Shown here one piece after another: positions 56,451-63,433 of a stretch of DNA of 64,000 nucleotides (position 1 is its first letter; the number at the start of each line of letters is the position of its first letter). Origin of the DNA: JAWVFK01 sp033856175 (lineage in GTDB: Bacteria; Actinomycetota; Thermoleophilia; Solirubrobacterales; 70-9); NCBI GenBank assembly GCA_033856175.1, contig JAWVFK010000020.1, positions 1-64,000 on the forward strand. The letters run 5' to 3'. Made by a program: the position numbers and the translations under genes. A model generated the notes under the pieces. It did not search any database. It saw nothing but the letters and a program-made list of their open reading frames with translations, and was not told the DNA's origin.

Positions 56451-57865
56451 GGTGTCCGCCGGTCTCGAGGTCGCAGCGCCAGCACGTCGGCGCTGGCATC
56501 CGCCGGCTCCTCGGGGCCGGCCGACCCTGACTCGCCGCCAGCTGGGCCGCCCCTGCCCGTGAGCGTCTCGTAGAGCCTCACCTGCTCGTCGACGACCTTG
56601 CCGATCCGCCGGATCCCCTCGCCGATCTCGTCCTCGCTGGAGCCGGAGAAGTTCAGCCGCATCGAGGACGCACCGCGACCGTCGACGTAGGCAGCCTGTC
56701 CCGGCACGAAGGCGACGTTCTCGCCCAGCGCCTTGGCGAGCAGGTCGGAGGTGTCGATGTAGTCGGGCAGCGTCGCCCAGACGAAGAGCCCGCCCGCGGG
56801 CTGGGTCCAGCTCGCCTCGGCCGGGAAGTACCGCTCGAGTGCCTCGAGCATCGTGTCTCGTCGCCCTCTGTAGATGCCGACGAGGCTGTCGACGTACTCT
56901 CGCCAGCGGCCCTCGGCGAAGTACTCGCGGACGAAGAACTGGGTCAGCGTCGAGGTGCAGAGGTCGGTCGCCTGCTTGCCGAGGCCGATCTTCTCCAGCA
57001 CCGGCGGCGGCGCCACGACCCAACCGAGCCGGATCCCGGGGGAGAGGATCTTCGAGAAGGTCCCGATGTAGAGGACGTAGTCGCCGCCGTCGAGCTGGTA
57101 CAGCGGCGCCACCCGCTCGCCCTCGTAGCGCAGCAGGCCGTAGGGGTTGTCCTCGACGACGAGCAGCTCGCGCTCGCGAGCCAGCTCGACGAGGGCCGAG
57201 CGGCGATCCGCCGACATCGTCACCCCGGCCGGGTTCTGGAATGTGGGCACCGAGTAGACGAACTTCGCCTGACGCCCCTTCGCGGCAAGCGCATCGAGGA
57301 CCTCGGCCAGCCGGTCGACCCGCATCCCATCCTCGTCGACCTCGATCTGGATCACGTCGGCCTGGTAGCTGCAGAAGACGGGAACCGCCCCCGGGTAGGT
57401 CGGGGCCTCGCAGATGACGACGTCGCCGGGGTCGACCAGCGTCTTGGCGACGAGGTCGATCGCCTGCTGGCCTCCCGTCGTGACGATGATGTCGTCGGGG
57501 TCCGGGCGCATCCCTTCGGCGGCCATCACCTCGCCGATGCAGGCCTTTGTCTCGGCGAAGCCGTCGGTGGGGCCGTACTGCAGCGCGGCCGCGGAGGACT
57601 TGTGGGCGATCCGCGTCATCTGCGCGGCGAAGCTCGCTGGGGGGAAGGTCGAGGTGTCGGGCAGCCCGCCGGCGAGCGAGATCACCTCGGGCCTGGCCGT
57701 GATCGCCATCAGGTCACGCATCGCCGAGGAGCGCATGACGCGGGTCCGCTCGGCGAAGAGGCGGCTGTAGCGCTCGAGGTCGCGCCTGCTCGAGTGCGCC
57801 CGCCGGTGCGCGGGGCGACCCGGCTCGGCCGGCGTCCTCTCGGGGTTGTCGTTGGGCTCGCTCAC
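56447..57865 (-). CDS. PLP-dependent aminotransferase class I/II (2-aminoadipate aminotransferase-like)
   Basis: A 472-residue fold-type I enzyme of the LysN/MocR-like branch without the GntR HTH domain. Landmarks: ITARPEVISLAGGLPDTSTFP, ALQYGPTDGFAETKACI, VTTGGQQAIDLVAKTLVDPGDVVICEAPTYPGA, VYSVPTFQNPAGVTMSADRR, VVEDNPYGLLRYEGE, and the PLP-lysine segment YIGTFSKILSPGIRLGWVVAP. It moves amino groups between a broad set of amino acids and 2-oxoglutarate. N- and C-terminal tails of about 30-40 residues are low-complexity. Coupled by GTGA overlap to a Ddl paralogue. A D-amino-acid supply role is speculation. Confidence 0.92.
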   Translation of the reverse strand: MSEPNDNPERTPAEPGRPAHRRAHSSRRDLERYSRLFAERTRVMRSSAMRDLMAITARPEVISLAGGLPDTSTFPPASFAAQMTRIAHKSSAAALQYGPTDGFAETKACIGEVMAAEGMRPDPDDIIVTTGGQQAIDLVAKTLVDPGDVVICEAPTYPGAVPVFCSYQADVIQIEVDEDGMRVDRLAEVLDALAAKGRQAKFVYSVPTFQNPAGVTMSADRRSALVELARERELLVVEDNPYGLLRYEGERVAPLYQLDGGDYVLYIGTFSKILSPGIRLGWVVAPPPVLEKIGLGKQATDLCTSTLTQFFVREYFAEGRWREYVDSLVGIYRGRRDTMLEALERYFPAEASWTQPAGGLFVWATLPDYIDTSDLLAKALGENVAFVPGQAAYVDGRGASSMRLNFSGSSEDEIGEGIRRIGKVVDEQVRLYETLTGRGGPAGGESGSAGPEEPADASADVLALRPRDRRTP

Positions 57866-57911
57866 CTGACCGTCGTCTGATCGGCAGTGTGGCGAATCTG
57901 CCGGGCATCGC

Positions 57912-57917
57912 TAGCCT
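57912..57917 (+). promoter_or_regulatory. -10-like hexamer TAGCCT, leaderless promoter candidate
   Basis: TAGCCT, 11 nt and then the GTG of the small membrane protein at 57929; intergenic, not a stop codon. Confidence 0.45.
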
Positions 57918-57928
57918 TGCCCGCACCC

Positions 57929-58237
57929 GTGGACCTCTTCTTTGCAATCTGCGAGGGGTTGGGCCTCGCTCTCGCCGCCGTCCTGGCCGCGGTTGGCGCG
58001 ATGGCCCTGCTTGGCCGTCCGGTCGGCATCCTCGCCTCGGCGGCGACGCGAATGGAGGGTGAGAGCTCGCCGCGACCACTGGGGCTGCTCGTCCTGGCGG
58101 CCGCCGCCCTCGTCGCCGCAGCGAGCCTGCTCCTGCCCCCGCTCGCCCTCCTCGCCGTTCTCTTCGCGGCACGGCTGTGGTGGGTCCGTCGCCGCAGGGC
58201 CGCCGGCAAGCACGCTGGCCTTCGCGTTCTGCGATGA
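57929..58237 (+). CDS. Small membrane protein of unknown function
   Basis: A 102-residue protein from GTG 57929. Two or three hydrophobic segments are visible: DLFFAICEGLGLALAAVLAAVGAMALL (about 2-28) and a longer LGLLVLAAAALVAAASLLLPPLALLAVLFAARLWWV (about 50-85), then a basic tail RRRRAAGKHAG. No family is recognised. It lies 28 bp upstream of the phosphodiesterase gene on the same strand and may be cotranscribed with the phosphodiesterase, GtrA and membrane transferase genes. Confidence 0.7.
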   Translation: MDLFFAICEGLGLALAAVLAAVGAMALLGRPVGILASAATRMEGESSPRPLGLLVLAAAALVAAASLLLPPLALLAVLFAARLWWVRRRRAAGKHAGLRVLR

Positions 58238-58265
58238 GCGGGCCAACGGCGCCACGCACGTCGCG

Positions 58266-59810
58266 ATGAGCCGGCCCAAGCTCGTCCTCGTCATGGTCGA
58301 CTCGCTGCGGACCGACATGCTGCTGCGAGCGGCTGACTCCGGCCGTGCGCCCAACTTCGCCCGCCTGCTCGAGCGCGGTCTGCTGATCGAGGACTGCGTC
58401 TCCTCGTTTCCGTCGGTGACGCCGGTGGCGAGCTCGGAGATCGCGACCGGTGTCGGGCCGGACCGCCACTGGATCACCGGCATGAACTGGTACCACCGGG
58501 TGGAGCAGCGCTACGTCGAGTACGGCTCCTCGCTGGAGGCGACGCGGGCGTTCGGGGTCTTCCGCGCCCTCTACGACGTCGTCTACAACATGAACCTCGG
58601 CCACCTCAGCCACGAGGTCGACACCGTCTTCGAGCGCCTTGGCGACGCCGGCCTGCGCACGGCCTGCACGCCGTTCCTGATCTACCGCGGCCGCCACCGC
58701 CACGAGCTCAGCCTCGAGGGGCTGATGCGGCGCGTCGCCGTCGCCGCTGACTTCCGCCACGCCGTCTGGGGCCCCGACGAGCTCTTCTACGGCGAGCTCT
58801 ACGCGAGCCGCCGCGTCCCCTGCCGTCCGACCCTCGCTCGCCCTGGCACTCGCGACGAGTACTCGGGCTGCGTCGGCGCCGAGCTGGTCAAGGACGACCT
58901 CTTCGACTTCCTGCTCTTCTCGCTGCCCGACAACGACCACTTCTCGCATCGCTTCGGGCCGGAGCGGACGCTCGACTCGATCGCCCACGCCGACGCCAAC
59001 CTCGGCCGCCTGGCCGAGCCGGCCGGTGGGATCGATGACTTCCTCGACTCCCACGCCGTCGTGCTGATGGCCGACCACGCGCAGACGGACGTCAGCTCGA
59101 GCCTGCCGCTGGCGGACGCGCTCGGCGCCGAGTGGCGCGTGCTGACCCCCAACAGCGACGACCCGCAGCTCTCCGAGCTCGCGGTAAGCCCGACCGCCCG
59201 CGCCGCCAACGTCTACGTGATCGGGCAGGAGGACCGCTTCGCCCGCCTTCATTCCGGCGTCCGCAAGCGGCTGGCCGGCCTCGAGGGGGTCGATCTGGTC
59301 GCCTGGCTCAGCGACGGGGGGGAGGCGCTGCGGCGCCCCGGTGGCGGCCTCGACCATCCCGACTCGATCGAGGCGGTGATCGCGAGTGACGCCGGTGAGC
59401 TGCGCTTCCGGCCCGGCGCCGGCGAGCGCGACCGCCGCGACCGCGGCTGGGAGATCGAGGGGGACCGGGCTGTGCTCGGACTCGGCGAGGCCGACGGACG
59501 CCTCTACAGCGAGCGCTACCCGGATGGCCTCGGCCGGCTGTGGTCGGCGCTGGTCGCACCGCACGCCGGTGACGTCGTCGTCTCACTGGAGGAGGGCTAC
59601 GAGTGCGTCGACTGGGGCGGCACCAGCCACGTCGGCGGCGGCAGCCACGGCTCGCTGCTGCGCGGCGACTCGCTCGGCCCGCTGCTCTTCTGCGGCTGCG
59701 GCCCCGACTCGATCGAGGCGGGCGAGCAGTGGAGCCTGCGCGACGTCGCCGGGGTCGTCTTCGAGCATTTCGGGGTCGACGCTCCCGCCTATCTCGAGGC
59801 CGCCCGATGA
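58266..59810 (+). CDS. Alkaline-phosphatase-superfamily phosphodiesterase (nucleotide pyrophosphatase/phosphodiesterase-like)
   Basis: A 514-residue protein from ATG 58266, without signal peptide. Metal and nucleophile residues of the superfamily can be followed: VMVDSLRTDM (Asp12), SSFPSVTPVASSEIATGVGPDRHWITG (nucleophile Thr52), LPDNDHFSHRFGP (Asp/His pair), VVLMADHAQTDV (Asp-His) and HVGGGSHGSLLRGDSLGPLLF (final His). Substrate is unknown; relatives hydrolyse nucleotides, phospholipids or phosphonates. A middle stretch (about 280-430) is family-specific. Its stop overlaps the ATG of the GtrA gene, and the two with the following membrane transferase form an operon. Confidence 0.9.
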   Translation: MSRPKLVLVMVDSLRTDMLLRAADSGRAPNFARLLERGLLIEDCVSSFPSVTPVASSEIATGVGPDRHWITGMNWYHRVEQRYVEYGSSLEATRAFGVFRALYDVVYNMNLGHLSHEVDTVFERLGDAGLRTACTPFLIYRGRHRHELSLEGLMRRVAVAADFRHAVWGPDELFYGELYASRRVPCRPTLARPGTRDEYSGCVGAELVKDDLFDFLLFSLPDNDHFSHRFGPERTLDSIAHADANLGRLAEPAGGIDDFLDSHAVVLMADHAQTDVSSSLPLADALGAEWRVLTPNSDDPQLSELAVSPTARAANVYVIGQEDRFARLHSGVRKRLAGLEGVDLVAWLSDGGEALRRPGGGLDHPDSIEAVIASDAGELRFRPGAGERDRRDRGWEIEGDRAVLGLGEADGRLYSERYPDGLGRLWSALVAPHAGDVVVSLEEGYECVDWGGTSHVGGGSHGSLLRGDSLGPLLFCGCGPDSIEAGEQWSLRDVAGVVFEHFGVDAPAYLEAAR

Positions 59811-60277
59811 GCGGCGATCCTCGCCACGAGCCCGGCGTTGTAAAGGTTCCCTTCGAGGGCAGCTTGCTGCGGCGGATCCACCTCGGCGTTCGCAAGCCCG
59901 GCAACTGGCTGCAGCTGCTCAAGTTCGGCGCCGTCGGCGGCTCTGGATACGTGGTCAACCTCGCCGTCTTCGCGGCGCTGGTCAAGCTCGGCGGCCTCCA
60001 CCAGATCCCTGCGGCCACGGGCGCCTTCGCCGTCGCGGTCAGCAACAACTTCCTCCTCAACCGCTACTGGACTTTCGACGCGCGTTCAGGCCACGCCGGT
60101 TTTCAGGCCGCGCGTTTTCTCGCCGTCAGCGTCTTTGGCTTCGTCGTAAACCTCGTCCTGCTGCAGCTGCTGGTCGAGCAGGCGGGAATGGCGAAGATCC
60201 CGTCCCAGGCGATCGCCGTCGCCGCGGCGATGCCGCTCAACTTCATCGGCAACAAGCTTTGGACCTTCGACGACTGA
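59807..60277 (+). CDS. GtrA-like small multidrug-type membrane protein
   Basis: A 156-residue protein with four hydrophobic helices from residue 40 on. The GtrA hallmark text is present: LLKFGAVGGSGYVVNLAVFAALV, VAVSNNFLLNRYWTFDAR, RFLAVSVFGFVVNLVLLQLLVEQAG and the mirror-like NFIGNKLWTFDD end. GtrA proteins help move polyprenyl-phosphate sugars across the membrane or anchor glycosyltransferases. The start is fixed by ATGA overlap with the phosphodiesterase. It likely feeds a lipid-linked sugar to the next membrane transferase. Confidence 0.92.
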   Translation: MSGDPRHEPGVVKVPFEGSLLRRIHLGVRKPGNWLQLLKFGAVGGSGYVVNLAVFAALVKLGGLHQIPAATGAFAVAVSNNFLLNRYWTFDARSGHAGFQAARFLAVSVFGFVVNLVLLQLLVEQAGMAKIPSQAIAVAAAMPLNFIGNKLWTFDD

Positions 60278-60291
60278 GCGGCCGCCTCGTC

Positions 60292-61920
60292 GTGCCGCTG
60301 CTGACGATCGCGGCGATCGCGGCGCTCTCGCCGGCGCCGGCACTCGCCGGCTCGCCGGGCTCGACCAGCGTCGCCGGCCACTCGCAGGCCAAGCCGGCGG
60401 CGAAGACCCGGCTCGACGAGCGCCAGGCGACAGCGATCGCTCGCCGGGCCCCCGCCGTGGCGCGCGAGCTGGCGCGCTTTCCTCACGCCCGCCCTCGGGC
60501 GACCTTCACCCAGCCGGATCGCTGGCAGGTCGACTTCCTGCTCGGCAGCGACGACATCGCCCAGGCGGTAGTCGACGACCGCACCGACGCCCTGCGCGAG
60601 TCCTGGACCGGCTACCAGATCGAGTGGGCGATGGCGAGGGGCTACCCCGGCGCCTTCGGCCGCAAGGTCAACTCGCCCTACGTCTGGCTGCCGCTCTGCG
60701 CCCTGTTCTTTCTGGGACTGGCCGACCTGCGGCGGCCGCTGCGGCTGGTCAACCTCGACCTGCTGGCGCTGCTCGCCTTCGGCGTCTCGCACTTCTTCTT
60801 CAACCGCGGCGACGTCGGCCTCTCGGTGCCGCTCGCCTATCCGGTCCTCGTCTACCTGTTTGCCCGCATGCTCTGGGTCGGCTTCCGCGGCGCCGGCGGC
60901 GGCCTGCGGCCAACCGTTCCCGTCGCCTGGCTGGCGATCGCGGCGCTCTTCCTCGTCGGCTTCCGCGTCGGGCTCGACGTCGCCGACTCGAACGTAATCG
61001 ACGTCGGCTACTCGGGGGTGATCGGCGCCGACCGCCTCGCCCACGACCAGGCCCTCTACGGCAACTTTCCCGCCGACAATCCCTACGGCGACACCTACGG
61101 GCCGGCCGCCTACTACCCCTACGTCCCCTTCGAGCTGATCTGGCCCTGGCACGGTCACTGGGACGACCTTCCCGCCGCCCACGCCGCCGCCGTCCTCTTC
61201 GACCTGCTGACCCTGGCCGGTCTCTTCCTGCTCGGCCGCCGGCTGCGCGCCGGCCCCGCCGGGACCGCGCTCGGCGCCATCCTCGCCTTCGCCTGGGCGG
61301 CGTATCCGTACTCGGCCTTCGCTCTCGAGTCCAACAGCAACGACTCGCTCGTCGCCGCGCTGCTGGTCGCGACGCTGCTGGTGGCGTCGAGACCGCTCGC
61401 CCGCGGCGCCACGCTCGCCCTCGCCGCGGCGACCAAGTTCGCGCCGCTCGTCCTGCTGCCGCTGGCCGCGGTCTGCCGGCCGCTGCGCTGGCGCTCGCTG
61501 GCGCTGTTCGCCGCCGGCTTCGCCGCGGTCCTCGCGCTGGTGATGGCCTCGACCGCGCTGGGCCCCGGCCTCGGCCGCTTCTACGACCGCACGCTGGGCT
61601 TCCAGGCCAGCCGCGGCTCGCCGTTCAGCATCTGGGGGCAGGAGCCGTCGCTGGAGTGGCTGCAGACCGCGCTGAAGGTGGCGACGGCGCTGCTCGCCCT
61701 GGCTCTGGCGATCGTTCCCCGCCGTCGCGACCTGGCCCGCGCCGCCGCGCTGTCGGCGGCGCTCGTGATTGCCGTCGAGCTGACCGCCGAGCACTGGTTC
61801 TATCTCTACGTCGTCTGGTTCTTCCCGCTGGTCGCCGTCGCCCTCACGGCGCCGGGACCAGAACCTGCTCGATCGACTCCGCCAGGCCATCGGGCCGGAT
61901 CTCCACCAGCGCCCCCATGA
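60292..61920 (+). CDS. Polytopic membrane protein, GT87/GT39-like transferase
   Basis: A protein of about 542 residues with roughly eleven membrane helices. A cleavable signal-like segment (PLLTIAAIAALSPAPALA) precedes a soluble region to about residue 115, after which GVSHFFFNRGDVGLSVPLAYPVLVYLF starts the membrane part. An outside loop has DQALYGNFPADNPYGDTYGPAAYYPYVPFELIW, and ALESNSNDSLVAALLVATLL and AAATKFAPLVLLPLAA follow, like GT87-type mannosyl/arabinosyl transferases. Start is uncertain: GTG 60292 gives no basic n-region, while CTG 60274 (CTGA overlap with the GtrA stop) or TTG 60259 would add Arg. The last 77 bp overlap ymdB on the other strand. Confidence 0.82.
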   Translation: MPLLTIAAIAALSPAPALAGSPGSTSVAGHSQAKPAAKTRLDERQATAIARRAPAVARELARFPHARPRATFTQPDRWQVDFLLGSDDIAQAVVDDRTDALRESWTGYQIEWAMARGYPGAFGRKVNSPYVWLPLCALFFLGLADLRRPLRLVNLDLLALLAFGVSHFFFNRGDVGLSVPLAYPVLVYLFARMLWVGFRGAGGGLRPTVPVAWLAIAALFLVGFRVGLDVADSNVIDVGYSGVIGADRLAHDQALYGNFPADNPYGDTYGPAAYYPYVPFELIWPWHGHWDDLPAAHAAAVLFDLLTLAGLFLLGRRLRAGPAGTALGAILAFAWAAYPYSAFALESNSNDSLVAALLVATLLVASRPLARGATLALAAATKFAPLVLLPLAAVCRPLRWRSLALFAAGFAAVLALVMASTALGPGLGRFYDRTLGFQASRGSPFSIWGQEPSLEWLQTALKVATALLALALAIVPRRRDLARAAALSAALVIAVELTAEHWFYLYVVWFFPLVAVALTAPGPEPARSTPPGHRAGSPPAPP

Positions 61921-62620
61921 CCCAGACGTCCTCGTCGGCGGTCTCGAAGCGGACCGGCATCTGGGTGACGAAGCCCTCGAGCGCCTGCTCGCGGCGGACG
62001 CCGATGACGCCGGCGCGCGAGCCGGTCATGCCGACGTCGGTCATGTAGGCGGTGCCACCGGGAAGGACGCGGCCGTCGGCCGTCGGCACGTGGGTGTGGG
62101 TGCCGAGCACCGCCGCGACGCGGCCATCCAGGTGCCAGCCCATCGCCACCTTCTCGCTCGTCGTCTCGGCGTGGAAGTCGACGACGATCGCGTCGGCCTC
62201 GCCTTCGAGCTTGGCCAGCGCCGCGTCGGCCGCGGCGAAGGGCGACCGCGCGACGCGCAGGCCCATCGCGCCGCTGAGGTTGAGCACTGCCAGCCGCTGC
62301 GAGCCGACCTCGATCACGGCGTGGCCTCGGCCCGGATTTCCGAGCGGGTAGTTCTCCGGCCGCACCAGCCGCTGCTCGCGGTCGATGAACTCGTAGGCGT
62401 CGCGGTGACGGTAGACGTGGTTGCCCGTCGTGATCAGGTCGACGCCGGCGGCAAAGATGCTCTTCGCCGAGGACTCGGTGATGCCGACCCCGCCCGCTGA
62501 GTTCTCGCCGTTGGCGATGACGACGTCGGGCGAGAGGCGCTCGCGCAGCTCGGGCATCGCCGCGGTCAGGCCGGCGCGCCCAGGCTTGCCGACGATGTCG
62601 CCGATGAACAGGGCTCTCAT
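61844..62620 (-). CDS. TIGR00282-type metallophosphoesterase (YmdB-like)
   Basis: A 258-residue dinuclear metallophosphoesterase. Motifs in order: LFIGDIVGKPGR, VIANGENSAGGVGIT, DLITTGNHVYRHRD, IVVDFHAETTSEKVAMGWHLDGRVAAVLGTHTHVPTADGRVLPGGTAYMTDVGMTG. In Bacillus YmdB hydrolyses 2',3'-cyclic nucleotides and affects RNA decay and multicellular behaviour. A TACGCT hexamer is 8 nt before the ATG. It is divergent from the ABC exporter genes and convergent with the membrane transferase, whose 3' end overlaps it by 77 bp. Confidence 0.95.
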   Translation of the reverse strand: MRALFIGDIVGKPGRAGLTAAMPELRERLSPDVVIANGENSAGGVGITESSAKSIFAAGVDLITTGNHVYRHRDAYEFIDREQRLVRPENYPLGNPGRGHAVIEVGSQRLAVLNLSGAMGLRVARSPFAAADAALAKLEGEADAIVVDFHAETTSEKVAMGWHLDGRVAAVLGTHTHVPTADGRVLPGGTAYMTDVGMTGSRAGVIGVRREQALEGFVTQMPVRFETADEDVWVMGALVEIRPDGLAESIEQVLVPAP

Positions 62621-62628
62621 CGAGGCTG

Positions 62629-62634
62629 AGCGTA
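62629..62634 (-). promoter_or_regulatory. -10-like hexamer TACGCT, leaderless promoter candidate
   Basis: Minus-strand TACGCT, 8 nt and then the ATG of the YmdB-like gene at 62620. It lies back to back with the exporter promoter at 62652. Confidence 0.45.
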
Positions 62635-62651
62635 CCCGCGCCCGAGCCCGC

Positions 62652-62657
62652 TAGCGT
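62652..62657 (+). promoter_or_regulatory. -10-like hexamer TAGCGT, leaderless promoter candidate
   Basis: TAGCGT, 8 nt and then the ATG of the ABC ATPase at 62666, in the 45-bp divergent gap. Confidence 0.45.
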
Positions 62658-62665
62658 TGCGCGCC

Positions 62666-63385
62666 ATGGTTGAGCCGGCGATCGCCGTCAGCGGTGTCCT
62701 CAAGCGCTACGGCGATCGCGTCGCCCTGCGCGACGTCGGCTTCGACGCGGCGGCGGGTGAGCTGCTGGCGATCATCGGGCCCAACGGAGCGGGCAAGACG
62801 ACGTTGCTGTCGATCCTCGCCGGCGCCCTGCGCCCCGACGCCGGCCGGGTGTCGCGGCCGCCGGGCGAGATCGGCTGGGTGCCCCAGCAGGCGGCTCTCT
62901 ACCGGCGTCTCACCGTCGCCGAGAACCTGAGGCTCTTCGCCCGTCTCGAGAAGATCGCCGACGTCGAGGCCGCTGTCGAGGAGATGCTGGCGACGACGGC
63001 GCTCGCCGATCGCCGCGATGACCAGGCCGGCCGGCTCTCGGGCGGCAACCAGCAGCGGATCAACATCGCGATCGGGCTGCTCGCTCGCCCCGCCGTCCTG
63101 CTGCTCGACGAGCCCAGCTCCGGCCTCGACCCGCGCCAGCGCGAGCGCCTCTGGCAGTTCATCTCCGGCCTCGCCGCCGCCGGCACGACCGTGATCTTCT
63201 CGACCCACAACATCCAGGAGGCCGAGCGCTACGGCGACCGCCTGCTGGTCCTGGCCGACGGCGAGCGCCTCTTCGACGGCACCGCGACCGCGCTCCGCTC
63301 CGAGGTGGAGCGCGACTCGGGCGCCGCCGCCGAGCTCGACTTCGAGGCCGCCTTCGTCACCTTCCTCCACCACCGGGGCCACTAG
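62666..63385 (+). CDS. ABC transporter ATP-binding protein (ABC-2 exporter type)
   Basis: A 239-residue nucleotide-binding domain. Walker A GPNGAGKTT (38-46), Q-loop VPQQAALYRRLTVAENL, signature LSGGN (124-128), Walker B VLLLDEPSSGLDP (about 143-155) and the switch His in FSTHNIQEAERYG. The subfamily matches drug/lipid exporters of the CcmA/DrrA kind. ATG 62666 is preferred over an in-frame TTG nine bases upstream. It is followed by a 15-codon leader ORF and the permease gene, which together would form a homodimeric or heterodimeric exporter with an unidentified cargo. Confidence 0.95.
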   Translation: MVEPAIAVSGVLKRYGDRVALRDVGFDAAAGELLAIIGPNGAGKTTLLSILAGALRPDAGRVSRPPGEIGWVPQQAALYRRLTVAENLRLFARLEKIADVEAAVEEMLATTALADRRDDQAGRLSGGNQQRINIAIGLLARPAVLLLDEPSSGLDPRQRERLWQFISGLAAAGTTVIFSTHNIQEAERYGDRLLVLADGERLFDGTATALRSEVERDSGAAAELDFEAAFVTFLHHRGH

Positions 63386-63431
63386 ATGATTGATCCCACG
63401 ACACCGCACGCTGCCGCGGAATCAATCATCT
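63384..63431. repeat. 11-bp inverted repeat between ABC ATPase and permease
   Basis: AGATGATTGAT (63384-63394) and ATCAATCATCT (63421-63431) form a perfect stem with a 26-nt loop. The right arm ends 1 nt before the permease ATG and could bury the translation start. Confidence 0.75.
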
Positions 63432-63433
63432 GA
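63386..63433 (+). CDS. 15-residue leader ORF coupled to the ABC permease
   Basis: ATG directly after the ATPase TAG encodes MIDPTTPHAAAESII and stops with TGA at 63431-63433, which overlaps the permease ATG (TGATG). No Shine-Dalgarno lies in front of the permease, so ribosomes leaving this small ORF could both melt the hairpin and reinitiate. Whether the peptide itself matters is unknown; its existence is inferred from position only. Confidence 0.5.
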   Translation: MIDPTTPHAAAESII

